A DNA stretch of 64,000 nucleotides from Piezodorus guildinii (GCA_023052935.1 CM041292.1:176782111-176846110), one strand, 5' to 3'; counted from the stretch's first letter, positions 44,430 through 56,829 are shown. The notes: generated from the letters alone by a model not told the origin. Made by a program: numbers and translations.

Positions 44430-45165
44430 TTTCAGAACTGGATAATTAAAATAAATCCCAATAAATCACAACAAATAACCTTCACTCTACGTCGTAAACC
44501 TATGACTTCCTGCCCCACCGTATTCTTTAACAATATCTTACTTACTCCTGTTGAACAGATCCGGTACTTAGGACTATACCTAGACAAACGCCACACATGG
44601 AACCCTCATACTAGAATGAAACGACAGGAAACTGCTCGTAAATACCGATTACTACAACACTTACTCGAAAAACGCTCAAAACTTTCTACTTACTACAAAA
44701 AACTCATTTATATAACCATTATAAGGCCTATTTGGACCTACGGCATTGAGATATGGGGGTCCACTAAACCATCAAATTCCTCTCGCATCCAATCCCTGCA
44801 ATCCAAGATCCTTCGAAAAATCCTTAATGCTCCATACTTTGTTACAAATAAAATTATGCATAAAGACCTTAATATCTCATTAGTTGAAGACTTAGTCCGA
44901 TCCAGATATACATCCTTTCATTCCAAACTTCCTGCTCACTCAAACCCGCTTATCCGTGACCTCTCCTCAACATCTATTCCTGACAATCCACCGAGGCGAC
45001 TAAAAAGAAGATGGCCAAGAGACCTCTTACCATAAATTGGACATTGGATTTATACCAATGGGTAGTTTCTTCAGAGGACAATCATGTGTCTTAATCTCAA
45101 ATCAATCCAATTTATTTGTTGTATTAAATCAATACAGTTGTAAATTTCTTTAAATATATAAATAA
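44430..45165 (+). pseudogene. Jockey-type LINE, 5'-truncated, open C-terminal RT frame
   Basis: Open from 44502 to 45035 (177 codons): QIRYLGLYLDKRHTWNPHTR, KLIYITIIRPIWTYGIEIWG, STKPSNSSRIQSLQSKILRK and KIMHKDLNI to RRLKRRWPRDLLP. About 70 percent identical by eye to 30648-31178, so an older subfamily. The 3' end is 'acagttgtaaatttctttaa' plus an A-rich tail. No catalytic motifs remain. Confidence 0.88.
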
Positions 45166-45179
45166 AATAATTTCAAGGT

Positions 45180-45799
45180 TACCAATTAAATGAAAAAAAT
45201 CATACTTGAGGGTAATATAAAAAAAAGAAAGAAAAGTAAACGTAATTTTTTAAAAATTATTTCTAATAGTTGCGTGTGAAAGAGTCAAATGTTATGTGAA
45301 TGTTATTTTTAACGTCTATTGAACCATTAAAATAGAAACGGCTTGAAATATTAATGGGATAGTAAAATGAAAAAAGTTTTACTTCAGAAAACGTATAAAA
45401 AAATAAAGATTAAATTGATTTAATGGCGGTAATTAAATATTTTATAACTGCGAGTAAAACCGTTAAAACTGTTCCATTTTGTTCCTTTTTCGTTTTGTTT
45501 TTTTTTCATGGTGGCCCATTGAAAAGGCAATAAGAAAGGAGGCACGCAACGTTTAGCGGATCAATCTATAACAACAGAACACAACACGACACGACACGAG
45601 CAAAACCTTAAAACACATTCCACACATTTCAGCTAATATGGACCGCAAACAGTATTCAATCCCAATGTTTGCCTTCTAATTTATTTGTTTGTTTATTTAT
45701 TCCAAAAGAGAAATATAAATAATAGTAATGGTATTACTTTAATTTATACCCGAATAACTTTATCTGGTTTATTATTTTTAATAAGGAACGTTTGAAATT
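45180..45799. other. Unassigned stretch
   Basis: No gene; one ACGAC-type short run at 45585-45600. Confidence 0.4.
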
Positions 45800-46614
45800 A
45801 ACTTTGTAAACTTTTTTGTGAAAAAAATCTATATATTTCATTCACAATTTATAGTGGATGTAATTCCACTAAAACTTAGTTATTATTGAAGATAGCGAAA
45901 ATCCAATAAGAGTTTCGAGATCGAGACACCGCGATAAAGAAAGAGAAAAAAAATAGTAATCTGATTTGGTCAAGCCAAAACTTATAAGAGATGCGATTCA
46001 ATGATAGCTCGGTTATTATTGATGATAGATAAAAAAATATAAGGTGTTCTAAAATCAGGAAATTTAATTTAAATTATTTGAATGAAAATCGAAAGGGAAT
46101 AAAAGGAAATAGTAACGCAGTCTAGTATACATGCTTTTGGTTTATTATTTTCAATAAGGAACCTTTGAATCGACCAAAAAAAAAACTTTCCCCCCCTCAA
46201 ATGTTGAGGGCTTGCGTTTCAAGATGCGTAGAACCCGAATAACAACTTTAAAAAATCCGCTCTAATAATAAATAAATAATTAACTAAAAACTTTCTTTCC
46301 TATTCTCTACAAAACGAAAATAGTAATTATTTATATATTATTTATTAATAAAAATATTATTGTTATTTCATAGATAATTAAATTTCCTACAAAATGAAAA
46401 AAGAACCATTGAAATCGGCTCATAAATAATAGAAGTACAGCGTTTTGAAAGTAGAAGTGGTGCTAGACCATTTTCCTTTGAATTATTTATTGCTTTTTCA
46501 TTTTAGTTAATTGCCTACAAAACGCTATATAAACAGCTATATTCTAATACAGTTATTTTGAAATAATAAACCATTGTGTAATTATTTGCAGCGTTTTTAT
46601 AATAAATATTACAC
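45800..46614 (-). repeat. R2 repeat (minus), longest copy outside the Tc1-like element
   Basis: Matches the reverse complement of about 50070-50760: 'tgtaattccactaaaactta', 'cttttggtttattattttca', 'atgttgagggcttgcgtttc' and 'aataaaccattgtgtaatta'. Interrupted at its right end by the MITE at 46619. Confidence 0.65.
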
Positions 46615-47005
46615 AATTGAGACGTTGATTTCCAAAAGGTACTAAAGGACATTTTTTACGAAATTGATTTTTTGTCATATTTGTATTCTCATCATTTAGT
46701 TTTATCTAAATATTCTATTTGATGTTATCTAATGAATTCTCAAGTTCTTAAAAAACGTGATTTAGAAATGCGGTAATTTTCTAAAAGTACTAATTACGCA
46801 TTTATTTTCGTTCCAAATCATTCTAAAAAAAATCATTTCATAACTTTAATATGATGTTATTATTATAGTAAAAAAATAATTCTAAATTTTAAGGCAAAAA
46901 GACCCAAATGAGCTAGTTTAATAATATAGTAATGAGAGATTTTCGCGCTTCCTGTAAAATTTCCTAGAATGGATATAGTACCTTTTGGAAATCAACGTCT
47001 CAATT
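46615..47005. mobile_element. MITE with 26-bp perfect inverted repeats
   Basis: Both ends read inward GAGACGTTGATTTCCAAAAG followed by GTACTA, a 26-bp identity (46619-46644; 46976-47001). AATT flanks both sides (46615-46618; 47002-47005) and could be a 4-bp target duplication or, being palindromic, part of the termini. 383 bp inside, no coding frame. Superfamily not assigned. Confidence 0.9.
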
Positions 47006-47050
47006 CTTGGATATTTTTTTCGGATTAATTTATCTTATTAATTAATATAA

Positions 47051-47306
47051 TGTTTATTCATTTAACGTCACTTAATGCTACTGTAGCTAATCGGACACTG
47101 CTACAGTAGGAGTCTTAAATTTTGTATATCCAGGTTTAATTAGGAAAGGGATCTTTGATAATTACCTGATATCACATATGCTCGGGCCTGTATAACAAAT
47201 GATTATTAGCTCCTTTTAAAATATATTAAGTCTATCTGCTGGGTTGGAACCCGCGACCTTAGGCATAGAAGGCTGTTATGATTGCCACTACACTACAGGT
47301 GACCCA
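47051..47306 (-). mobile_element. SINE-A (minus), nearly full length
   Basis: 'catttaacgtcacttaatgc', 'tatccaggtttaattagg', B box in 'gggttggaacccg', and the 5' end 'cactacactacaggtgaccc'. Confidence 0.9.
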
Positions 47307-47870
47307 TCAAAATGAAATATTCAATAGCGTGTATCATAACTAGTTCATTGACAAACCAACAACTATCAGATTGAGAGTAGTGATTTGACCTAGTTAAGAA
47401 GGACAATGAGTGGAGAGAGGCTTTTAGTGGAATGGGTTCGAGTCGACGCCACTATTGTGTGGGGTAGGTGGCAACTGTCGAAGTGGAATCCCACTACCAT
47501 TTGATAGCTACTACACGTCAGCTTACTATCGCAGCTCTCCATTCATAGCGACAGCCCCATCCACAATACAAACAGTCCTAATAGTGAGGGGTCAATACGA
47601 TTTCATTTCTATAAAGGCACCACCTCCTTTCAAGGAAAAGGCAAGTTAATACAGTGTGATGGACTTTTTGAGGATTTGGCGTTAGGGATAAGTTATTGAA
47701 AAAAAAAAAAAAAAAAAAAGAAGAAGCAAATAACTTATTATTTGATGTATCGGAGGATTATTGAGAAATAAAGGAAGATATGTTAAGCCTTTTCCAAACC
47801 ATTCAAACCGAATAGATATAAGCAATGGTCATTATCTAAAAAATTATTGTTTTTTTTAATTTATTATATA
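47307..47870. other. Unassigned stretch with an A-run at 47.7 kb
   Basis: No gene recognised. 'ggagagaggcttttagtgga' and 'gggttcgagtcgacgcc' could be another tRNA-like head, not confirmed. Confidence 0.35.
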
Positions 47871-47871
47871 T

Positions 47872-48560
47872 GTAGAATAGAATAGAAATTTTATTTTGTC
47901 TTTAGGGTTTCCCCATACAAATAGAGCCTAGCTTAGCTATATACATATCATTTAAAATTAAATAAAATAATAGTGAAAATTTACTAAAACAATTTGACTT
48001 TCAAAAATAAATTACAGATTAAAGAATAAACAGTTACTGGTGCTATAACAGAAACAATAAATAAGCAAAATATCGCTTTGAAGATAAAATAAAAATAAGA
48101 ACTGAATAGAAAATGTTCTAGGATAAAGAATTGAGCACTTTTTGAACTCCTATCATGTAATAGTACACTTTATGTAACTTATCTACACTATCGATACTCA
48201 GTATATCATGGATACTTTGGTTGTCGGAAGATTCTAAGATGAAGTTTTGAAGACTTTGCCGTCTATTTTCATTGTGTGCCGGGCAGTGAAGGAGAATGTG
48301 ATGTAGGCTGTTGTAGATAAATCGATTGCATAATTTACAGCTTTCTTGTGACTCGAACAAAAAATCTGAGCTTTTTCCATAGATTCTAATATGTTCTGGA
48401 TTTGCAACTCTTAATTGGCTGACACATCTCAATTTCTTTATATGCACTTTAAATGTGAGGTACATTTCAGGGTCGGGAGCATTGTAATTGCATAGTAATC
48501 TATATAAAGGATAGTTAGTCGAATTTAGGGTCCTTTGTATGTCGGCTTCTTTGTATCACC
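47872..48560 (-). pseudogene. LINE 3' end with C-terminal zinc finger
   Basis: Minus frame 48465-48118 reads CVSQLRVANPEHIRIYGK, then CKLCNRFIYNSLHHILLHCP with Cys/Cys/His/Cys spaced as in the C-terminal finger of LINE ORF2, HNENRRQSL, and a stop at 48118. The 3' UTR includes 'ctatttgtatggggaaaccc' and ends with ATTCT repeats near 47875. The same 3' UTR block recurs at 52.83 kb. Confidence 0.75.
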
Positions 48561-48578
48561 TTCATGGCTAAACACACA

Positions 48579-48582
<4 letters not shown>

Positions 48583-48616
<34 letters not shown>
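48583..48616. repeat. (TA)n microsatellite
   Basis: TA tract. Confidence 0.93.
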
Positions 48617-48617
<1 letters not shown>

Positions 48618-48619
48618 GT

Positions 48620-49400
48620 AATATATAACCATGACCTTTTTATCTTCATGTGTAATATGTGATACTTTATTGCTGATATTTTGTTTATTTTAGTTAGTCG
48701 AGTTCAACTGTTTTATAAATTTCGCCTCTCTTATTTTCATCTATATTATATATACATATATAGTTTAAGCACTTAGAAAAAGCTATTAATCTATAAAATA
48801 AAGTCATTCGTCCCCAGATCTGTTATGCTTTGCCCCTCTGAAGCTCGACTTACAATACCAATTACAAAAAAAAATTGAAACAATAGAAAATACATGTATG
48901 GGAATCATAAATAACTACCCTCGGTTAACTAAAATTTCAACAATGCTCTAACAACTAAATCCTCCAATATTAAAATACTTTATCTACACGAAAAGCAAAA
49001 ACACAAACTCAGAAAACCCACTAAAATACGAAATTGGTTCTTACAATAAATCATCACTTAAGCGATACACATATAACAGAACAAAAATACACTTTTAATA
49101 TTGTAATTTGTATTGTGTACTACTTACAGGATCACAAAACTTTTTCTTCCTACATATTTCATATAGATGCAAGATAATATAATAATCAATCCATTTATAT
49201 TCCAGACGATTTATTCTCACTATTTTCTCATGCATGATGAATATCTCATCTAAGTATTCTTCACACATCCGTAGCACTGCGTAGATCTGATCGAGTTAAA
49301 GATATTACGCCGCTACTTGCATCCAATCGCCTTGTCAATTTTTCCATACTTATATACTTCATGAAAGATCATTGGAGGGTTTTAAGCTTCTTTTTTTTTT
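48620..49400. other. Unassigned AT-rich stretch
   Basis: No gene seen. Confidence 0.4.
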
Positions 49401-49401
49401 T

Positions 49402-49572
49402 CCGGATCACCTTTCGGAGGGAACGTAAAGAGGTGGTCCCGTGCCTGTGCGATGTCATGTACTCGTTATAGATCCCTATTCTTACTACACCTTCATAGGC
49501 TAAATTTATTACTCCCACTGTAGCATCGTCTGATTAGCCACAGTAGCATAAAGTGACGTTAAATAAAAACAA
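49402..49572 (+). mobile_element. SINE-A, head missing
   Basis: 'cacctttcggagggaacgta', 'ctgtgcgatgtcatgtactc' and 'cataaagtgacgttaaataa'. Confidence 0.88.
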
Positions 49573-49620
49573 ACTAACAAAAGTTTTTTTTTTAAATATA
49601 AAAATAGTGAAGATTAAAAA

Positions 49621-50971
49621 TATACGCTACTGGTCAAAAGTTTGAGACGACCAATGGTTTACATCAATAAATCATGAATAATCTCTATGAATATCTAAAT
49701 AAAATAAAGGTATCTTATTTTTATTTGTATTTATAAACAAATTTGCTAATTAGGTGTGAAAAAGCTTAGTGACTAATAACAAGATATTATTCAATTTAAT
49801 CTAATTATTACTGAGAACTCTAACGTGATGAAAATAAATAAGCATAAAAAATGTGAATTTTTGTTTTTCGAGCTTTAATTACGGTCTAGTGATCCCCTCA
49901 GAGGAATAGAGAAGATAAATTGTATTCTAAGTTTGATTTATTGATTTCTCGACTTCCAAAGTTGTTATTGCAAAGGTAATTTCCGTTTTTTTTCATTAAA
50001 GAATGGTTAAAAAGAATGAATACGCAAAGAGAAAAAATCCAAGCACCAAAGTGCCTTAGAACAAAATAAAAACGCTGCAAATTATTACACAATGGTTTAT
50101 TATTTCCAAATAATTATATTAAGGTATAACTGTTTATATTGCTGTTGATAAACAATTAACTAAAATGGAAATCAATAAATAATTCAAAGAAAACGGGTAT
50201 ATTAATAACTGTAAATTTCAAAACGCAATATCTCTGCTAGTTCTGACCCAATTTCAATGATTCTATTTTATTTTGTAGGAAATCCAATAATCTATGAAAT
50301 AGCACTAATATTTATTAATTAATTAGGAAAAATGGATTTTTTTATTCGTTATCGGGATTCTACTTATCTTTAAACGTAAACTCTCAAATGTTGAAGGGGA
50401 GGAGGTAAGTTTTTTTTTTATTGAAAATAATAAACCAAAAGCATTTATACTAGACTTTGTTACTATTTTCTTTTCTTCCCCCTTTTTTTTTTGTTTTTTA
50501 TTCAAATAAAATTTCCTGATACCAGAACACCTTACATTTTTCTATATTTCAATAATTATCAATTATAATTATCAAGAGTTATCAGGGAATCACATTTCTT
50601 AAGTTGTTGCTTGACCTTATAAGATTTTTTTATTTGTTCTCTTTGCTCGTTGGGGTGCCTTGAAAATCTTTTCGATTTTTCTATATTTCCAATAATAACC
50701 GAGTTGGTGGAATTACACCCCAATTTGTGCCTTAAATATATAAATATTTTTTTTTTTAATAATTTTTCCCTATCTTTGAAAATAACGGAGTTACAAGCGT
50801 ATATTTAGGCAATATTTCATTTTTTCCTTTCTAATGTTTTTTTTTTGTATCACACTTTGATGATTCCAAACTCCTAAACACATTTCTGTTTGCTCAATTA
50901 AACAAAAGTTTCAAACGGATGAATTAATCTGAACCATAGGTGATCTCAAACTTTTAACGGGCAGTGTACAT
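49621..50971. mobile_element. Tc1/mariner-like element without transposase
   Basis: The left terminus TACGCTACTGGTCAAAAGTT and the right terminus (inverted) TACACTGCCCGTTAAAAGTT continue TTGAGA..ACC.ATGGTT, about 35 bp with some mismatches, and abut TA. The termini resemble those of Tc1-like elements ('..AAAAGTTTGAGACCACC'). The 1.35 kb inside is AT-rich, carries an R2 block (50070-50450) and has no transposase frame. Superfamily is inferred from ends and TA only. Confidence 0.65.
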
Positions 50972-51479
50972 ATTAGGTAAAGTAATTAGAAAACTGATGA
51001 TGGTTAATTCAGGAACTTCCTTTGTAAAAATCAAATATTGTTGGTTAAAATCGCCTTCTGAACAGTTTTTTTTTTTTTACCTCGTTCAACTTATACGCAT
51101 AAATGAAAATAAAATAAAATAAATTTTTTTGATGAAAATCTTTTTGGATATATAACCTTTAGTTTTTAGGAGGCGGAAACCACAGGAAGCTCCAGCTATG
51201 AGGAAAATATCCTGAGGTAAGCCAAGAAAGCAAGGTTATTTGCCCTTTCACTGCGGCCTGCAAAACTCAACGTGGGCGGCTTCCAAGGATATGTTAAAAT
51301 AGTATACATATATCTATATGTTTTTTTCTTTTTCAAATCTTTATTGAAGACAATTAGCAAATGTGAGGAACCCTCTATCAATGCTGACACGTGAGGCGTG
51401 TGGGAGAATTAGTACAGTAGCAGCGGGCCTTCCTTGACTTGATCAACTATTTCTAAGCTCAGGAGATCTCGCATCCAAC
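50972..51479. other. Unassigned stretch
   Basis: GC-richer at 51.17-51.29 kb ('ccctttcactgcggcctgca'). No gene recognised. Confidence 0.35.
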
Positions 51480-51985
51480 ACCTTTTTAATCTCCTCCTCG
51501 AATTCATAGGCATGTCGGTTGTAGCATATCTCTTATAAGTTCGTTGTTATGTCCGTGTAACTTATTCTGAAATCGTAGATAAAGAGTCCGTTGGTGAGAG
51601 TAAGTCAGTACGTCATGTTTTGTTAGTAACGTATTAAAGTACTTTTGTTTCAGTCGTGAAATTTTGAATTGAAAATTTTAAAGCTTTTTTAAGTGATTCT
51701 TTTTTGCTATGCCGTAGATTTGTGAGGAGTATCTACAGATCGGTTTGAGTAAGTGAGTGTATCTATTTAGTTTCTGTTTCAGTTTTAATTTTGAAGATTT
51801 GGAAAATAAAAATGAAAAAAAAAAAAGAAAGCAGTTTAAGGCATTTGTTTCATTTTTACGTGCGGATCTCATGTCATTCTTCTGTCGAAATACAGAGTCC
51901 GAGATACACTGTCTGAGGTACTGTTACCGTCTGAGGACTAGGGTTGTACTCAACGGAGACTGGAGGGCAGGTATGTATATTTATG
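51480..51985 (-). pseudogene. LINE reverse transcriptase C-terminal relic
   Basis: Minus frames give SKLKLKQKLNRYTHLLKPIC, RYSSQIYGIA, KISRLKQKYFN and LRFQNKLHGHNNELI. This follows the post-palm pattern of LINE RTs (SKLSLKNKL..Y...L.PI..Y...I.G.A...). Frameshifts and stops. Confidence 0.6.
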
Positions 51986-51995
51986 TGTTTATATA

Positions 51996-52329
51996 GGGAA
52001 TAAACTTATTACTGATTAACAATTTAATGTAGTTACATTATTTCTGTGGCGGTCGTGAAAAACTGGATAACTCGAGTTATATCAAAAATGAGTTAACTCC
52101 AAAACTTAAAAAACTTCACGTATCCCTCCCTCAGACCGTCTCCCAAGTCGTGTTAAATTGGTTAAAGAAATTTCTTAGTGGAAGAAATTCAGGTGGAAAG
52201 AAAGCTGTATGTCAAAACTCTATTTAGGGTATTACGTAAAGCTTAAGCCGCTCACCTGTAAAATGAAAGATTTTGACTTAACCACTTATTCACGACCGCC
52301 ACAGATTTAATGTAAATCATATATTTCCA

Positions 52330-52330
<1 letters not shown>
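51996..52330 (+). repeat. F1 fragment carrying a MITE; arm of an inverted pair
   Basis: 'gggaataaacttattactga' to 'aatgtaaatcatatatttcc', reverse complement of 53694-54028 including the MITE at the same site. Confidence 0.85.
52044..52304. mobile_element. 261-bp MITE in F1 (copy 1)
   Basis: Terminal inverted repeats CTGTGGCGGTCGTGAA / TTCACGACCGCCACAG, flanked by ATTT on both sides (52040-52043; 52305-52308). The F1 copy at 38.65-38.70 kb gives the empty site 'atattatttaacctaaatca'. No coding frame. Confidence 0.88.

Positions 52331-52346
<16 letters not shown>

Positions 52347-52402
<56 letters not shown>
52347..52402. repeat. (TA)n microsatellite
   Basis: TA tract after an A-run. Confidence 0.95.
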
Positions 52403-52404
<2 letters not shown>

Positions 52405-52407
<3 letters not shown>

Positions 52408-52810
52408 CATACACAATAGGTTTTCTGCGAATCTTGAGGTTCAATCAATAAATAAACAATATTGTTTAAGCTACGTTTCGAAAAATTATAAAAAACAAAA
52501 CGGATGATAAAAATGTGTATACAATAAAAGATGACATTATTGTTACACAGAATGAAAATATTTTAAAATAAATTTAAGAATGCAGTGAATTCACGATGAA
52601 TGGATATATTAGTAAATAGATTGGAACTCATATTTTTTTCTTAACGCTATAAATACATATAAAAGGAAAGATTAAAATTTTATTTACGAAATGAAACAAT
52701 ACAGTGACTTACATTTAACTGTTTGGATATTACAAACTTTAAAAGAATACAGAACAAAGGTCCAAGAAATGGTTCAGAAAGAGGTAGTAAGGGATTTTCT
52801 AAACTAGTGA
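52405..52810. other. Unassigned AT-rich stretch
   Basis: No gene seen. Confidence 0.4.
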
Positions 52811-53450
52811 ATGATGAATAACTTTATTTGTATGGGGATTACCAAAAAACTATACAAAAACTTACTACATAACAATATATAATATAAAACATATTTCAAC
52901 AAAGGAGGGGGCAAGATACTAATTTACTACGTTATCAGCTCTAGGTACATTGAATAGTAATAAATTACAATGAAGCTTATAACAAAATAAAGCAATAATA
53001 ATATATAAATAATTTAGTCGTGTCCAATATCATAATTATATAAATATATCATTTTAAATAATACGGCAAAACACGATGTATTATATAATAAAGTTGACAA
53101 ATAATTTAATACATTTATTATAATTTATCTTATTTGGCAACGTTGCCTGGCATTATTATTATCTTCGGTGGTAAACAAGTCGATGAACTTTATACTGTTT
53201 TAATTTATATACATATCTAAGGCTCTAGGAATATAATGAGTACGGAACGGTGCGTATATGGGGCATCGAAAGAAAATATTGAATACGACCTCTCTTTCGA
53301 TTGGATCACGTAGGGTACAGTTTTCCTCGGGTTTAAAATGGTTATAAATATTTTTAAATGTTAATTTGATATTAACACCAGAAATTGTGTCTTAATTGTG
53401 CAAATATTTTTATGACCGGAGACGGTGCATTTAATAATAAATAAGGTTGA
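52811..53450 (-). pseudogene. LINE 3' end relic, same family as 47.9-48.5 kb
   Basis: On the minus strand CTLRDPIEREVVFNIFFRCP, IYAPFRTHYIPRALDMYIN and FIDLFTTEDNNN show the C-terminal finger (Cys...Cys-Pro) and tail. The 3' UTR has 'ccccatacaaataaagttat', as at 47.9 kb. Heavily decayed. Confidence 0.65.
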
Positions 53451-53569
53451 GGTTTTTGGATGAGTGTATATAGTGGGCTTATATTTACCAGAGGTGATTA
53501 CCTTTTATCTATTGTCTCTATATTGTTCGATATTTTATTAACAGTATCAATGTTTTTTGTATTTTTAAC

Positions 53570-54640
53570 TGAAAAATCTGATGCGGGCAACACACGACCT
53601 CCTCTTACCTCGACTGTTAAAATCAATTTAAAACCTATTAAATAAACTTATATTATCTAAGTTGCTTCTAGTAAAACGTGTATTCATTTTCGTTGGAAAT
53701 ATATTATTTACATTAAATCTGTGGCGGTCGTGAATAAGTGGTTAAGTCAAAATCTTTCATTTTACAGGTGAGCGGCTTAAGCTTTGCGTAATACCCAAAA
53801 TAGAGTTTTAACATGCAGCTTTCTTTCCACCTGAATTTCTTCCACCAAGAAATTTCTTTAACCAATTTAACACGACTTGGAAAACGGTCTGAGGGAGGGA
53901 TACGTGGAGTTTTTATAGTTTTGGAGTTAACTCATTTTTGATATAACTCGAGTTATCCAGTTTTTCACGACCGCTACAGAAATAATGTAACTACATTAAA
54001 TTGTTAATCAGTAATAAGTTTATTCCCTATTCGCCACTTTATATTAACTTATACAACTTTGTGTATCAGATTTTTTTTTATCTTGCTCTTTCCAACAGTA
54101 TATTATACGTCTATATTACTGTTGTTAATATAAATAAAACCCATAAAATAAAAAATAGGTTTTTCTCTTTTATCCTTTAGTTGGTCATCAAATTCCTCCA
54201 TCTTGTTAGTTAACCATCCTGCATCAATGTCATGATATGGTTGAACTTTTGGAATGTACAAAATTAAAGGTAGTTCAAAATAAGAAAATTTAAAAGATCG
54301 GCATTTAAGCCCTGTCATACTATTTCAATCAGAATGAAAGCTACATTATATTAAAGCCCATTAAATTTTACATCAATATAGCGAGTTTAATCTAAATCGT
54401 TTTTGAGAAATTAGTAAAAAGGTGCAAAATGCAAGGTATAAAGTGGCTCTTCTGGTTAGCCGATTTTGATGAAAAAGTTGCTGTAACATCTCATAGTTGT
54501 CTAAAATATAAATTTTTTTTTTCGTACGACTTTTCGTTTTTGTGCTAGGCTTACCACACACACACACACACACAGACCTTTTTTCGGGACTTGGTTATTT
54601 GGACACAGGGGACCCTAAAACGTGTATTTGAAAGTAAAAA
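53570..54640 (-). repeat. F1 repeat, near full length (minus), with nested MITE
   Basis: 'aaatctgatgcgggcaacac' to 'gacacaggggaccctaaaac', with a CA run at 54555-54572. The right part ends before the TATATA palindrome. It carries the second MITE. Confidence 0.85.
53719..53979. mobile_element. 261-bp MITE in F1 (copy 2)
   Basis: Same termini and length as 52044-52304 (one change, CCGCTACAG, at the right end). Flanked by AAAT at 53715-53718 and 53980-53983, and in the same F1 position, so probably co-duplicated with F1. Confidence 0.88.
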
Positions 54641-55925
54641 TAGCAGGGAATTTTATTTCTAATATAGACTGTTTGTTTATTTGACTTAATATAGAGTATA
54701 ATTGGTGTAACCAGTTGTAGCTTTGGGCTTTATTTTGTATTTTCTAAATAGTGTGAGAATCAGGTATTTTTTAGTAATTAATGACATAATTATCATTGTT
54801 GATATTATTTTTAATATGAGTTTATTAAGTTTGTATAACACAAATTAACATTTTGGAAATCTGATTTTTTTGTTTATGGCCCCTTAATTCTTTCTATTGT
54901 GTTGTAAGGAAGTTCGTTTTTCAAAATTTCAATTTAGTCCTCTCTGTGTTTTTAAAATCATCTTTACTTGGTCAACGATGTTTATTTACTCTAAAAAAAA
55001 ATTCTAACCGACTATCCCCCGCTGCAAAATAAAATCCAGCGACGGCCTCGTATATAAATAATAGATGGTTATTATAAAACATCCGACTATCTCCTGAGAT
55101 GATTTATAACTATAGATTCCTATAAAATGATTTACGATATCATGAATTATCTATGTACAAATAATCGTAAATCAAAGTTAATCTATGAATCCGCTCCCGA
55201 GAAAGTATATATAGTATTGCTCTATACGAGTATATATATATATATTTATACGAATGCCACATATTCGTATTTAAAGCAATACTATTATTGACAAAAGAAT
55301 GGCTTGTGCAAGAGACGAGAAGCCTCAAATATATTGACACACACTTATCTTTTGCAATATTTATTACCATTGCGCAATACTGGGAAGATCTAAAAAACCA
55401 CATGGTGGTTATGAGGCAATGCTGTTAATATATTCTTCGGAGAAACAGAATGTCACATAATAATAAGATAAAGAGAAAACGAAATGAGGACTCGAATAAT
55501 AGAACCGCATACTCGGTGTTTGAAACTGCAGCATCCTTCATATCCCAGCGTTAAAGTCACTGCACCGCACCGCAATGAACTTCCAACTTCCAATGAACGA
55601 TTCATTCCGTTAAATAATGTCATGGTTAATTACAATCATCAACCGTTCAACAATAGGCAAACAATCATTGCGAGTGCTAGCAAACTCCATAACCTAAGTG
55701 AAAACTTATTTAGGAAGTTCTTCATTCTTCGTTATGCGATTTTTGGCGGGGGTCAAACCTTTAATCTCAAGTGACGTTTGCGTTACCAACATGCTCTAGA
55801 CTGGCGCGTGGCCAGCGATCTGAGTATGTCTGCCCACTAGAGATAGGATATCGATATCAATTTCCGTGACGCATTATCGACACCGATGTAATATAGGCAA
55901 AAAATATCTATATTTATGATATACA
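54641..55925. other. Low-repeat stretch, no gene recognised
   Basis: 'tcctctctgtgtttttaaaa' near 54940 parallels the mariner-associated sequence at 25.86 kb. 55.0-55.9 kb is the longest part without window repeats. A 96-codon frame at 55484-55774 has no known similarity, and I see no supporting splice or start context. Confidence 0.35.
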
Positions 55926-55929
55926 TATT

Positions 55930-56290
55930 GAATTATAATATAAATAATTAAAAGTAACTGAGTTATGGGGGTATTTATTAGTAAAATTTCAATTTTTTCT
56001 TTTCTTTTTCTCTTTTTTATAATTATTCGCGGCTTTGTGATTGAAAACTCCTAATAAATTTGTTCTCTGTCTTCAAACATAACTGAGTTATTGAATTAAA
56101 TTTTTTAAGTTAGGATCATCGTTCCATGCCTTAGTATGTTTGTGACGAATTTCGGAGAAATTCCAAGATTCTACGTTTCTTTAAATGTAAACCCTCAAAT
56201 TTTGAGGTGGGGGAGGTGGTAATTTTTTTTTAATCGGTTTGGTTCGATTACAATAGTTCATTATTGAAAAAAATAAACCAAAAGGGAGAA
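55930..56290 (+). repeat. R2 repeat piece
   Basis: 'tgtaaaccctcaaattttga' and 'tagttcattattgaaaaaaa', then 'taaaccaaaaggg'. Confidence 0.55.
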
Positions 56291-56428
56291 AATTATTACA
56301 TGAAGTACCAATAGATGTTCGACTATATTTGAGAGTTTTAAGTTTTCACTTCTACCGGTAGTCCCTAGTACTGCCTGATTTGTTTTTTTTAATGATTAAT
56401 TTAGTTTTCTCATATATACATATATGCC

Positions 56429-56434
<6 letters not shown>

Positions 56435-56496
<62 letters not shown>
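56435..56496. repeat. (TA)n microsatellite
   Basis: TA tract. Confidence 0.95.
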
Positions 56497-56500
<4 letters not shown>

Positions 56501-56569
56501 GTCATAAGCTAAATATAAATCTCAGTATATAGCACAATTCCTGAATATTAAGCGGATGACTGACCTTTG

Positions 56570-56680
56570 AAGGCAATTCCCTAACAGAAGATAGTATCTG
56601 AAGCTAGGATCGAACCCAGGCGTGACAGAAGATTGCATGGCCACACAACAATCAGGGCTCTAAAGCTTATCGTGCTAGCA
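56570..56680 (-). mobile_element. SINE-C-like tRNA-derived head (minus)
   Basis: 'gaagctaggatcgaacccag' is a B box in inverse, with an A-box-like inverse near 'ctctaaagcttatcgtgcta'. Confidence 0.5.
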
Positions 56681-56829
56681 TGCCATAGTCAAATATCGTA
56701 AAGCTTTGGTTCGAAGCAGTACTGTTCCTATCACCTTTCAATCGGTATCTGATTGCATATATCGATACAGTATAAAATCAATTTTTCATTTTTATATGGG
56801 TTATTTAATTTTATTTAGTTCATTTTATG

